Part shown: one piece after another, positions 18,035 through 27,656 of the stretch | How positions within the stretch are numbered: the stretch's first letter is position 1 | Layout: each line of letters begins with the position of its first letter | DNA from: an uncultured Alphaproteobacteria bacterium | Lineage (GTDB): Bacteria; Pseudomonadota; Alphaproteobacteria; GCA-002720895 | Direction: 5' to 3' | Assembly (NCBI GenBank): GCA_902607475.1 | Contig: CACLKH010000005.1 | Location: 1-55,816 of the forward strand | Length of the DNA: 55,816 nt | Made by a program: the position numbers and the translations under genes | The notes under the pieces: generated by a model | Seen by the model: the letters and a program-made list of their open reading frames with translations, nothing else | The model's database searches: none | Told to the model about the DNA's origin: nothing

Positions 18035-18829
18035 TTATGTTATAAACCCACTTTCTAATTCATCTATTAAATTATTATTACACGCATATATATTTCCTGT
18101 ATATAAATAATTTTCATTTTTATTAATATTTCCTACATATCCACCAGCTTCTTTTACCAAAAGCACTCCAGCTGCTATATCCCATGTTTTTAAATTGAAC
18201 TCCCAAAACGCATCATACCTCCCTGCAGCTACATATGCTAAATCTAATGCAGCAGCCCCATATCTACGAATTCCTGAAGAATTTTTCATAATATTTTCTA
18301 AAATTTTTAAGTAATTTTTGTGTGAACTTTCCATACCTTTCCAAGGTATTCCAGTTGAAACTAAAGCATCTTTTAAATGCCTCCTTCCTGAAACTCTTAT
18401 TCTTGTATCATTAAGAAAAGCACCTACGCCTTTTTCAGCCCAAAATAACTCATCTTTTATGGGATCAAAAATAATTCCTGAAATTATTTCTTCTTTTACC
18501 ATTAATGCTATAGAAATTGCAAAATGAGGTAATCCATGTAAAAAATTTAAAGTTCCATCTAATGGGTCAATAATCCATTTTTTTTCATGGTTATTTAAAT
18601 TAATTTCTGAATTTGTTTCTTCTGATATTATTTTTATTTCAGGATATGCTTTTTCTAATATTTTTATAATTGTTTTTTCTGAATTTAAATCAGCAGATGT
18701 TACAAAATCGCCAATTCCTTTTTTTGAAACTTGTAAGTTTTCAATCTCTCTAAAATCTTTTATTAAAATATTCCCAGCTTTATAAGCTGCTTTAGTCATA
18801 ATATTTATTATTGGAGTTTTTAAAGCCAT
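18035..18829 (-). CDS. suhB: Inositol-1-monophosphatase family protein
   Basis: DFVTSADLNSEKTII, WIIDPLDGTLNFLHGLPHFAISIAL, WDIAAGVLLVKEAGG. Confidence 0.95.
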   Translation of the reverse strand: MALKTPIINIMTKAAYKAGNILIKDFREIENLQVSKKGIGDFVTSADLNSEKTIIKILEKAYPEIKIISEETNSEINLNNHEKKWIIDPLDGTLNFLHGLPHFAISIALMVKEEIISGIIFDPIKDELFWAEKGVGAFLNDTRIRVSGRRHLKDALVSTGIPWKGMESSHKNYLKILENIMKNSSGIRRYGAAALDLAYVAAGRYDAFWEFNLKTWDIAAGVLLVKEAGGYVGNINKNENYLYTGNIYACNNNLIDELESGFIT

Positions 18830-18835
18830 AATTTT

Positions 18836-19402
18836 TTACTTAACTTTTTCTACATAAGAATTATCCGATGTTTTTACTACTATTTTCATGCCTTTTTCGA
18901 TATGAGGAGGCACCATTACTTTTACATCATTTTCAAGAATTGCTGGTTTAAGACCTGAAGTTGCTGTCTGACCTTTTATTACAGCTTCTGCTTCTTTAAT
19001 TTCTAAAGTTACTGTTTCAGGCAATAAAATATTTATAGGTTCATCATCTTTTAATTCAAGAAAAACATTAATGCCATCTTTTAAATAAGGTAGAATATCA
19101 CTTATAATTTTTTCTTTATTTATACTAATTTGTTCATAATTGTTTTGATCCATGAAAAAATATTCATCTCCGCTTGAATAAAGAAATTGGAAAGTTTTTT
19201 GTTCAAGATAAGCTTTTTCGATATTTTCATCAGATCTAAATCTTTCATTTCTTTTAGTTCCTAGATTAATATCTTTTAATTCAACTTGAATATAAGCACC
19301 GCCTTTACCAGGTTTTGTATGTTCTAATTTTAGAACTTTCCAAAGTTTATTTTCAAATTCTAAAATATTTCCAACTTTTATTTCGTTTGCAGATATTTTC
19401 AT
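18836..19402 (-). CDS. efp: Elongation factor P
   Basis: MKISANEIKVGNILEFENKLWKVLKLEHTKPGKGGAYIQVELKD. Confidence 0.98.
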   Translation of the reverse strand: MKISANEIKVGNILEFENKLWKVLKLEHTKPGKGGAYIQVELKDINLGTKRNERFRSDENIEKAYLEQKTFQFLYSSGDEYFFMDQNNYEQISINKEKIISDILPYLKDGINVFLELKDDEPINILLPETVTLEIKEAEAVIKGQTATSGLKPAILENDVKVMVPPHIEKGMKIVVKTSDNSYVEKVK

Positions 19403-20061
19403 TTTTTTTTGTTTAAAAATTTATTAAATAAATTCACAGCTTCAACCGGACCTTTTTTAAAATTCCAAATTCCAGAACTTACTGCTAATAAATCACATTC
19501 TGTTTTTATAATTTTTTTACAGTTTTTCGAACTTATACCACCAATAGCAGCACATGGTAGAGTAAAATTTTTTTTAAACCAGTTTATATTTTTAACTGTA
19601 GCTCTATATTTAGTTTTTTTTGTTTTAGTATTAAAGAAGGAACCAAATGATACATAATTGGGTTTTAAATCTATTGCTTTTTTTACAAAATCTTTTGAAT
19701 TATGACACGTTATTCCTAAAAATTTTTTTTTTAGTAAAATTCTGCTCACTTTATTATTTGAAATATCTTTTTGCCCTAAATGCACACCGTCGCAAAATTT
19801 TAAAACTTGATCATTAAAATAATCATTCATAAAAAAAATAGTTTTATTTCTTTTGCAAAGTAAACTTATTTTTTTTAAAGCATCTAAAATTTGTGTTTCT
19901 GATTTATTTTTTAATCTTAACTGTAGAAATTTTATTTTTTTTGTTTTTAAAACTTCATTTAAAATTACCAAGTATTTTTTTAATGGCAGTTTTTTTGTTA
20001 GAAGTTCAGGAGGAGTTATAAGATATAAATATTTTTTTTTCTTTTTAAAAAGATTATTCAT
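19399..20061 (-). CDS. thiE: Thiamine phosphate synthase
   Basis: FLQLRLKNKSETQIL, FMNDYFNDQVLKFCDGVHLGQKDIS, YVSFGSFFNTKTK, AIGGISSKNCKKI. Confidence 0.9.
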   Translation of the reverse strand: MNNLFKKKKKYLYLITPPELLTKKLPLKKYLVILNEVLKTKKIKFLQLRLKNKSETQILDALKKISLLCKRNKTIFFMNDYFNDQVLKFCDGVHLGQKDISNNKVSRILLKKKFLGITCHNSKDFVKKAIDLKPNYVSFGSFFNTKTKKTKYRATVKNINWFKKNFTLPCAAIGGISSKNCKKIIKTECDLLAVSSGIWNFKKGPVEAVNLFNKFLNKKK

Positions 20062-21070
20062 TTTCTAAGCTTGTATCCCATTTACCATGACAAGCTAAAG
20101 AATTCATTTTAGCACGGTGTAAAAAAATATCTTGAGCTACATTTTTATTTTCGCTTTTCCCGGCCCACATTTTGAGAGCATCTTCTTGTAAAGCCCTTCC
20201 ATATGAAAAAGATAAATTCCATGAAGTGCTATTCAATTTGTTTATTTCATTTAAAATCATGGTAGCGTTGATGCTACTTAGTCCACCAGATAAAAAAACA
20301 ATCCCAGGTACTTCTTCTGGAACAGTTTTTGTTAAGCATGCTAAAGTTTTTTCTGCAATTTCTTTTATATTTAATTTCTCACCGCTTTTATCTCCAGGAA
20401 CTATCATATTTGGTTTTAATAGCATACCTTTTAAATCTACATTTTTTTCTTTTAAAGAATTGAAAACTTGATTAAGTGTTTCTTTAGTTACCTCATAGCA
20501 CTTATCTATATTATGTTCTCCATTCATAATTACTTCTGGTTCAACAATTGGCACTAGTTTATTATTTTGGCTTATTAGTGCATATTCTGCTAATAAAGAA
20601 GAATTCTCTTCTATGCAATGACTTGAAGGTATATTTTCTCCAATATTAATTACAGATCGCCATTTTGTAAATTTAGCTCCGTTTTCAGCAAAAGGTTTTA
20701 AACGTTTATCCAATGTCTCTATACCTTTAGTATACGTTTCAATTGAATCTTTATTAAATTCTTCTAAACCTTGATCAACTTTTATTCCTGGATAACAATT
20801 AATATTTTCTAGTTTTTCTTTTAATGATTCATTACTTGAGTTTTTTTGAAAAAAAGTTTCTTCAAATAAAATTACACCAGATATATATTTTGAGATATCA
20901 GGAGTTGAAAATAAAGTATCTCTATAAAAGCATCTTGTTTCTTCATTAGATTTAACATTTATAGAATTAAACCTTTTTTTTATGGTATTTGTACTTTCAT
21001 CAGCAGCTAAAATTCCTTTACCATTTTCAACAATCTTTTTTGCAATATATTGTATATTTTCTTTTGACAT
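20054..21070 (-). CDS. Fructose-bisphosphate aldolase class I
   Basis: GKGILAADESTNTIKKRF, PGIKVDQGLEEF, LVPIVEPEVIMNGEHNIDKCYEVT, LKGMLLKPNMIVPG, FLSGGLSSINATM. Confidence 0.96.
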   Translation of the reverse strand: MSKENIQYIAKKIVENGKGILAADESTNTIKKRFNSINVKSNEETRCFYRDTLFSTPDISKYISGVILFEETFFQKNSSNESLKEKLENINCYPGIKVDQGLEEFNKDSIETYTKGIETLDKRLKPFAENGAKFTKWRSVINIGENIPSSHCIEENSSLLAEYALISQNNKLVPIVEPEVIMNGEHNIDKCYEVTKETLNQVFNSLKEKNVDLKGMLLKPNMIVPGDKSGEKLNIKEIAEKTLACLTKTVPEEVPGIVFLSGGLSSINATMILNEINKLNSTSWNLSFSYGRALQEDALKMWAGKSENKNVAQDIFLHRAKMNSLACHGKWDTSLENE

Positions 21071-22080
21071 TAAATATATTTTGAAATGTAGTTTGTTAGA
21101 TCAATTAATCTATTTGCAAAACCCCATTCATTGTCATACCAAGAAACAATCCTACAAAGTTTTTTTTTTATAACTTTGGTTTGTGTTGAGTCAAAGTTTG
21201 AACTGTATGGTGAGTGATTAAAATCCACTGAAACTAAAGGCTCATCGATAATTGATAAGATATTTTTTAAATCTTTCTTTGAAGAGTTTATACATATTTT
21301 ATTAATTTCATCTTCAGATGTATTTCTTAAAGTATTAAAAACAAAGTCTATTAGACTTACATTCGGGGTAGGGACTCTAATAGCTGTTCCGTCAAGTTTC
21401 CCATCTAAAGATGGAATTACTAATCCTATAGCTTTTGCAGCACCTGTTTTTGTTGGTATTAAAGATGTAGCAGCTGATCTTGCCCTTCTTAAATCACTAC
21501 TATGAAAAGTATCAACAATTCTTTGGTCACCTGTATATGAATGTATAGTTGTCATGTGACCAGTTTCTATTCCAATAGCATTATTTAAAATATTAGCTAT
21601 TGGTGCTAAACAATTTGTAGTACATGATGCATTTGAAATTATTTTGTGATTATTATTTATTTCTTTATGATTTACTCCGTATACAACAGTAATATCTGGG
21701 TTATCTGATGGTGCAGAAATAATTACTTTTTTTGCCCCAGCTCTTATATGTTTTTGAGAATCTTTTTTTGAAGTTAGAATTCCCGTACATTCAATTACAA
21801 TATCAATTTTATTTTTTTTCCATGGCAATTTTATCGGGTTTGTTTCAGAAATAATTTGAGTTCTACCTAAACCAATATCAAATGAACTTTTATCGTTTTT
21901 AATTTTTTTATTATATGTGCCATGAATAGAATCATATTTAAATAAATGTATATTAGATTCCAAATCAGCTAAATCATTTATAATTTTTACTTTTATATTC
22001 TTTGCATTTTTACTTTCTGATAGAGCTCTTAAAAAAAGCCTACCAATTCTTCCAAACCCATTTATTGCTATATTAACCAT
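21070..22080 (-). CDS. gap: Glyceraldehyde-3-phosphate dehydrogenase, type I
   Basis: INGFGRIGRLFLRAL, ISNASCTTNCLAPIANIL, WYDNEWGFANRLIDL. Confidence 0.98.
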   Translation of the reverse strand: MVNIAINGFGRIGRLFLRALSESKNAKNIKVKIINDLADLESNIHLFKYDSIHGTYNKKIKNDKSSFDIGLGRTQIISETNPIKLPWKKNKIDIVIECTGILTSKKDSQKHIRAGAKKVIISAPSDNPDITVVYGVNHKEINNNHKIISNASCTTNCLAPIANILNNAIGIETGHMTTIHSYTGDQRIVDTFHSSDLRRARSAATSLIPTKTGAAKAIGLVIPSLDGKLDGTAIRVPTPNVSLIDFVFNTLRNTSEDEINKICINSSKKDLKNILSIIDEPLVSVDFNHSPYSSNFDSTQTKVIKKKLCRIVSWYDNEWGFANRLIDLTNYISKYI

Positions 22081-24085
22081 TATTTTTTTTATAAATTCTT
22101 AATGCTAATTTTACAATTTCTTTAGCATTTAAACCAAAATTATCATACAAAACTTCTCCAGGCGCAGATGCACCAAAACCATTCATTCCTAACATATATT
22201 TTTCATTTAATATATATTTTGTCCATCCATATTTTGATGCAGCTTCAATAGCTATTCTTTTTTCGATAGGACCCAATATTTTATTTTTATAAATATCGTT
22301 TGTTCTATCAAAAATTTCCCAACAAGGCATTGACACAACTGCAACATTTAGAGATTTTTTTTCAAGAATTTCTTTTGCTTCAATAGCAATTGATACTTCG
22401 GACCCTGTAGATAAAATTGTTATATCTCTCTTATTTTTTTTTGTTTCTGCAATTATATACGCGCCTTTTTTTGACATATTTTCTGATATCTTTTCTTTTC
22501 TAACAATAGGAACATTTTGCCTTGTGAGAGAAATGATAGAAGGAGTATTCTCGGTTAAAGCAACTTCCCAACATTCTAATGTTTCAATAGCATCAGCTGG
22601 TCTTAAAACATTTAAATTTGGTACAGATCTTAAACTTGTAAGTTGTTCAATTGGTTGATGGGTAGGACCATCCTCTCCTAAACCAATAGAGTCGTGAGTC
22701 ATTACATAAATAATTTTTTGCTTCATTATTGATGCAAGTCTTATTGAGGGTTTACAATAATCTGTGAAAATTAAAAAAGAACCGCCATACGGAATTAAAC
22801 CACCATGAAGAGAGATTCCTGTCATTGCTCCCACCATAGCATGCTCTCTAATTCCATAATAAATGTATGTTCCTTTGTAATTTGAACTACTAAAAGTTTT
22901 TTGATTATCTGCTTTTGTTAAATTAGACTCGGTTAAATCTGCTGACCCACCTATTAAAAACGGCATTTTTTTTTGTAATAAATTAATTGCTATATTAGAT
23001 GCTTTTCTAGTAGCAATTTCTTCATTTGACAAACAAAGCTTTTTTTTAATTTTTTTTAATTCTAAAAAGCAATTTTTATCAATCTTTTTATTCAAATAAT
23101 TATTAAATAATTTTTTTTTCTTATTGTTTAAGTTTTTTTTAGTTAGATTCCATTTATTATTTTCATTAATTCCTTTAATCCCTGTATTTTTCCAAATTTT
23201 TAAAATTTCTTCTGGAATTACAAAAGGTGGGTAGTGCCAATTAAGGTTTTTTTTGGTTTTTTTTGCTTCATCTGGGCCAAGCGCAGCGCCGTGACTAGAA
23301 CTTTTACCCTGTTTGTTTGGTGATCCGTACCCAATAATAGTTTTACATGCAATTAACGAAGGTTTTTTCGTTTTTTTTGCCTTATTAATTGCATTGTAAA
23401 TTTGTTTAAAATCATGCCCATTAATTTTTTGCACATCCCAATTACATGCGTTAAATCTAACTAGATGATTTTCTGATGTTGATAAGCTTGTTGGGCCGTC
23501 AATAGAGACATTATTATCATCAAATAAAACAATTAATTTATTTAATTTTAAATGTCCAGCTAAAGAAATTGCTTCATGACTAATTCCTTCCATTAAACAA
23601 CCATCTCCGACAACAACATAAGTATGGTGATTAATTAAATTCTTTCCAAATATAGATGAAAGATGTTTTTCACCTATCGCCATACCTACTGAGTTTGCCA
23701 AACCTTGACCTAAAGGACCTGTGGTTGTTTCTATGCCACATTCTATATCATACTCAGGATGCCCAGCTGTTTTACTTTTTAATTGTCTAAATTTTTTAAT
23801 TTGATCAATGGTTATTTTTTTATATCCAGTTAAATGTAATAATGAATATAAAAGCATTGCCCCATGGCCTGCAGATAAAACGAATCTATCTCTATTTGTC
23901 CATTTTGGATTTTGAGGGTTAAAACGTAAAAAGTATTTATAGAGAATTGTTGCAACATCTGACATACCCAAAGGCATACCAGGGTGGCCAGAATTTGCTT
24001 TTTCAACAGCGTCTATAGACAATGCTCTGATAGCATTGGACATTGATTTTAACTCTTTTATGTTTAAGTTATTTTTGGTTAACAC
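22073..24085 (-). CDS. tkt: Transketolase
   Basis: RALSIDAVEKANSGHPGMPLGMSDVATILYKYFLRFNPQNPKW, GPLGQGLANSVGMAIGEK, GDGCLMEGISHEA. Confidence 0.98.
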   Translation of the reverse strand: MLTKNNLNIKELKSMSNAIRALSIDAVEKANSGHPGMPLGMSDVATILYKYFLRFNPQNPKWTNRDRFVLSAGHGAMLLYSLLHLTGYKKITIDQIKKFRQLKSKTAGHPEYDIECGIETTTGPLGQGLANSVGMAIGEKHLSSIFGKNLINHHTYVVVGDGCLMEGISHEAISLAGHLKLNKLIVLFDDNNVSIDGPTSLSTSENHLVRFNACNWDVQKINGHDFKQIYNAINKAKKTKKPSLIACKTIIGYGSPNKQGKSSSHGAALGPDEAKKTKKNLNWHYPPFVIPEEILKIWKNTGIKGINENNKWNLTKKNLNNKKKKLFNNYLNKKIDKNCFLELKKIKKKLCLSNEEIATRKASNIAINLLQKKMPFLIGGSADLTESNLTKADNQKTFSSSNYKGTYIYYGIREHAMVGAMTGISLHGGLIPYGGSFLIFTDYCKPSIRLASIMKQKIIYVMTHDSIGLGEDGPTHQPIEQLTSLRSVPNLNVLRPADAIETLECWEVALTENTPSIISLTRQNVPIVRKEKISENMSKKGAYIIAETKKNKRDITILSTGSEVSIAIEAKEILEKKSLNVAVVSMPCWEIFDRTNDIYKNKILGPIEKRIAIEAASKYGWTKYILNEKYMLGMNGFGASAPGEVLYDNFGLNAKEIVKLALRIYKKNNG

Positions 24086-24182
24086 ATCTAGATATATAAT
24101 TTTTCAATTCTAATTTTTGCTATAGATTATAGAATAAAAAAATATACTTTAGTATAAGTAGATATAATAAAAAAAAAAAATA

Positions 24183-24530
24183 ATGCCAGTTTTAAGAATA
24201 AATATTAATGGACGTTTCTATGACATTACGTGCGAAAAAAATAAGGAAAAATATGTTTTAGAATTATCAAAGTATTTTGATAAAAAAGTTAGAGATTTGT
24301 CTGTTAAATTAAAAAACGTAGATCATTCAAGACTACTTGCTTTAACAGGAATTTTGTTAAGTGAAGAATTAAACAACATTATGAAAGATAAAAGTAAAGT
24401 CGATAACCCATATGGAAAAAATTATAAAATAGAAGTTGATGATTTAAAAGAAAAACATTCTGAAACAAAATTAATTGTAAAAAATAAAATAGATAAATTA
24501 ATTTCACGGATTCAATCTTTAACTAAATGA
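24183..24530 (+). CDS. zapA: Cell division protein ZapA
   Basis: ININGRFYDITCEKNKEKYVLELSKYFDKKVRDL; 115 aa, downstream of divergent tkt. Confidence 0.82.
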   Translation: MPVLRININGRFYDITCEKNKEKYVLELSKYFDKKVRDLSVKLKNVDHSRLLALTGILLSEELNNIMKDKSKVDNPYGKNYKIEVDDLKEKHSETKLIVKNKIDKLISRIQSLTK

Positions 24531-25330
24531 AAATTCTTTTTTTTGGCGATATTTTTGGCAGATCAGGAAGAGATGCTTTAATAAAAGAACTATCATATTT
24601 TAAAAAAAAATATAGCCCTGATTTTATTTTAGTAAATGGTGAAAATGCTTCACATGGAAGAGGTATATCACAATCCATTTGTAATGATTTATTCTCAGCA
24701 GGCATAGATATTATTACTGGTGGAAATCATATTTTTGATAATAATGATGTTTTTAATTTTATAGATGAAGAAAAAAGGTTATTAAGACCTAACAATTATC
24801 CTATTGATACACCAGGAAACGGTTATGGAATTTATGAAAAACAACAAAAAAAAATATTAGTTATTAATGTAATGGGAAGAGTTTTTATGCAACCTCTAGA
24901 CGATCCTTTTGAATCTATCAAGAAAGTTATAAACGGAAAAGTAATTGGAAAAGATGTTTCAGCGATAATAATTGATATTCATGCTGAAGCAACTAGTGAA
25001 AAAATGGCAATAGGCCACGAATTTGATGGTAAGACAAGTTTAATTGTAGGAACTCATACGCATATACCAACTGCGGACGCAAGAATTTTATCAAACGGAA
25101 CTGCTTTTATTTCAGATTTAGGTATGTGTGGTGATTATGATTCAATTATTGGTATGGATAAAAACAAAGCACTAGAAAGATTTAAAAAAAAAACACCAGT
25201 AAGAGGAATTCACCCTGCTACAGGAGAAGCCTCTTTATCGAGTGTTTTTGTTGAAATAGATGAGAAAACAGGATTGGCGAAATCTATAAAACAAATAATT
25301 ACAGGTGGTTCATTAGAAAGAGTTTCATAA
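24527..25330 (+). CDS. YmdB-type metallophosphoesterase (TIGR00282 family)
   Basis: MKILFFGDIFGRSGRDAL, FILVNGENASHGRGIS, DIITGGNHIFDN, VGTHTHIPTADARIL. Confidence 0.92.
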   Translation: MKILFFGDIFGRSGRDALIKELSYFKKKYSPDFILVNGENASHGRGISQSICNDLFSAGIDIITGGNHIFDNNDVFNFIDEEKRLLRPNNYPIDTPGNGYGIYEKQQKKILVINVMGRVFMQPLDDPFESIKKVINGKVIGKDVSAIIIDIHAEATSEKMAIGHEFDGKTSLIVGTHTHIPTADARILSNGTAFISDLGMCGDYDSIIGMDKNKALERFKKKTPVRGIHPATGEASLSSVFVEIDEKTGLAKSIKQIITGGSLERVS

Positions 25331-25357
25331 AAAAAAAATCATTTATTATTTTTTAAG

Positions 25358-26110
25358 ATGGCAGGACATTCAAAATTTAAGAATATAATGTTTCGTAAAG
25401 GTGCCCAAGATAAAAAAAGAGCTAAAATATTTGCTAAGTTAGGTAGAGAAATTCAAGTTGCTTCAAAACAAGGCGGTTCAGATCCAGATTCAAATCATCG
25501 ACTACGAACTGCTATAGATGCTGCGAAAGTTGCTAATGTTCCTAAAGATAATATAGAAAGAGCAATTAAAAAAGGATCTAGTAATGAAACTAATAATTTA
25601 GAAGAAATAAAATATGAAGGATTTGGTCCTGGAGGCACATCATTAATAGTTGAAACTATGACGGATAACAAAAATAGAACAGTTTCCGAGATAAGGCAAA
25701 TTTTTTCAAAAAATGGAGGATCAATAGTTGAAAATGGAAGTGTATCTCATAATTTTAAAAGAAAAGGGGAGTTAATTTACAAAGCAGATAAAACTATAGA
25801 GAATAAAGTTTTTGATTCTGCCGTAGAGGCTGGTGCAGATGATATAATTAATGAAGATGAAAACTACACTATTTATTGTGATCCAAATAAAATTATTAGT
25901 ATTAAAGAAAAAATTTCTGAATTATCTATAGAACTTATTTCAGTTTCATTAACTTGGATATCATCTAATAGAATAAATATAAATAAAGAAAATGGTAAAA
26001 AACTTTTTAATCTTATTAACCAATTGGAAGATAATGAAGACGTTCAAAACATATCATCAAATTATGATATTTCAAAAAAAGTTTTTGATACAATAGAGTT
26101 TGATAATTAA
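25358..26110 (+). CDS. yebC: YebC/PmpR family transcriptional/translational regulator
   Basis: MAGHSKFKNIMFRKGAQDKKRAKIFAKLGREIQVASKQGGSDPDSNHRLRTAI. Confidence 0.97.
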   Translation: MAGHSKFKNIMFRKGAQDKKRAKIFAKLGREIQVASKQGGSDPDSNHRLRTAIDAAKVANVPKDNIERAIKKGSSNETNNLEEIKYEGFGPGGTSLIVETMTDNKNRTVSEIRQIFSKNGGSIVENGSVSHNFKRKGELIYKADKTIENKVFDSAVEAGADDIINEDENYTIYCDPNKIISIKEKISELSIELISVSLTWISSNRININKENGKKLFNLINQLEDNEDVQNISSNYDISKKVFDTIEFDN

Positions 26111-26119
26111 ATAAAAAAA

Positions 26120-26428
26120 ATGGCAGATAAAACATGGAAAGCTAGAGAAAGACAAGTTGCTAGGTTTTTTAATACAAACAGAACACCACTAAGCGGTGGC
26201 TCATCGAGACACACAAGGTCTGATTCTCTTCATAAAGATTTGTTTGTAGAATGTAAATTAAGAAAAAAACATTCAGTTATCTCGCTTTGGGATGAAACAA
26301 ATGAAATGGCAAAAAAAGAATCAAAAACAGCAGTTGTTGCATTATGTGAATCTGGAAGACCTGGTTTTTGGGTTATGGTCCATAGCGATGATTTAGAAAA
26401 AGTATCTGACATAGTTAAAAAAAAATAA
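26120..26428 (+). CDS. PD-(D/E)xK / Holliday-junction-resolvase-like small nuclease
   Basis: KARERQVARFF..RTPLSGGSSRHTRSDSLHKDLFVECKLRKKHSVISLW: E...D-L-F-V-E-C-K core arrangement. Confidence 0.65.
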   Translation: MADKTWKARERQVARFFNTNRTPLSGGSSRHTRSDSLHKDLFVECKLRKKHSVISLWDETNEMAKKESKTAVVALCESGRPGFWVMVHSDDLEKVSDIVKKK

Positions 26429-26500
26429 TGTTTATATTTTTATTAAGAAATAATACTTTGTTTTTTTCGTTATAATTTTAAAATAGACTAAAATAAAATT

Positions 26501-27193
26501 ATGGAAAACCAAGCTGTAGACGCTATAAATCTTGTTCAAAATGGGGCATACGATCTGTCCATTTTTTCTTTATTTCTTAGAGCAGATCCAGTTGTTAAAT
26601 TAGTTATATTTGGACTTTTCATATCATCGATATGGAGTTGGGCAATAATCATAAATAAAATAAAAATGATTAGAAAAATAAATAATGTAACAAAAAAATT
26701 TGAGGATCTTTTTTGGTCCACTTCTTCATTGGAAGGTTTATATAATAAAACAGAAAGTAAAAATGATAATCCTATGATCGCAATTTTTAATAAATCAATG
26801 ATAGAGTGGCTGAAAATTAGAAATTCTAAAATTAAAGATAGATTGGAAAACAGGTTAAATAATGTGTTAGTTAATTCTATAAATAATGAAATTGCAAAAT
26901 TAGAAAAAAATATGATTTTCTTAGCATCTCTAGGTTCAGCGGCACCTTTTGTTGGATTATTTGGAACTGTCTGGGGTATTATGAATAGTTTTCAAGCTAT
27001 TGGTATAACAAAAAATACTAGTCTAGCAGTTGTTGCACCAGGAATTGCCGAAGCTTTATTTGCAACAGCTTTGGGTTTAATAGCAGCAATACCTGCCGTT
27101 ATAGCTTATAATAAAATATCAAGCACTTTTGATAATTACTCAATTAGATTAGAAACTTTTGCCCAAGAATTTGTTAATCGTGTAACAAAATAA
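26501..27193 (+). CDS. tolQ: Tol-Pal system protein TolQ
   Basis: ASLGSAAPFVGLFGTVWGIMNSFQAIG...VAPGIAEALFATALGLIAAIPAVIAYN. Confidence 0.97.
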   Translation: MENQAVDAINLVQNGAYDLSIFSLFLRADPVVKLVIFGLFISSIWSWAIIINKIKMIRKINNVTKKFEDLFWSTSSLEGLYNKTESKNDNPMIAIFNKSMIEWLKIRNSKIKDRLENRLNNVLVNSINNEIAKLEKNMIFLASLGSAAPFVGLFGTVWGIMNSFQAIGITKNTSLAVVAPGIAEALFATALGLIAAIPAVIAYNKISSTFDNYSIRLETFAQEFVNRVTK

Positions 27194-27200
27194 AAAAAAA

Positions 27201-27656
27201 ATGTCTAATAAATCTATACAAAGAGTTAATAGTTTAAAATTTTCAAGAATATTAAAAAGAAATAAAACTATTAGTCAAATAAATGTAACTCCAATGGTGG
27301 ATGTAATGTTAGTTTTACTAGTAATATTTATGATAACTGCTCCATTATTAACAGTTGGCGTTCCAATTAATTTGCCAAAAACAAAAGCAAAAGCATTACC
27401 TGAAGATCAGGCTCCTTTATCTGTTACAATTAATAAAGAAGAAAAGATTTTTGTACAAGATACAGAAATAAGTTTAGAAAAATTAATACCAAAATTAGTT
27501 TCTATTTCAAAAAATAGAAATGATAGAAAAATTTTTATTAGAGCTGATGAAGTTTTATCATATGGAAAAGTAGTTGAAGTAATGGCAGTGATTACTTCGG
27601 CTGGGTTTAATAAAATCGCTTTAGTTACTGATTTTGAAACAAAAAAAAATAAATGA
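27201..27656 (+). CDS. tolR: Tol-Pal system protein TolR
   Basis: INVTPMVDVMLVLLVIFMITAPLLTVGVPINLPKT. Confidence 0.97.
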   Translation: MSNKSIQRVNSLKFSRILKRNKTISQINVTPMVDVMLVLLVIFMITAPLLTVGVPINLPKTKAKALPEDQAPLSVTINKEEKIFVQDTEISLEKLIPKLVSISKNRNDRKIFIRADEVLSYGKVVEVMAVITSAGFNKIALVTDFETKKNK

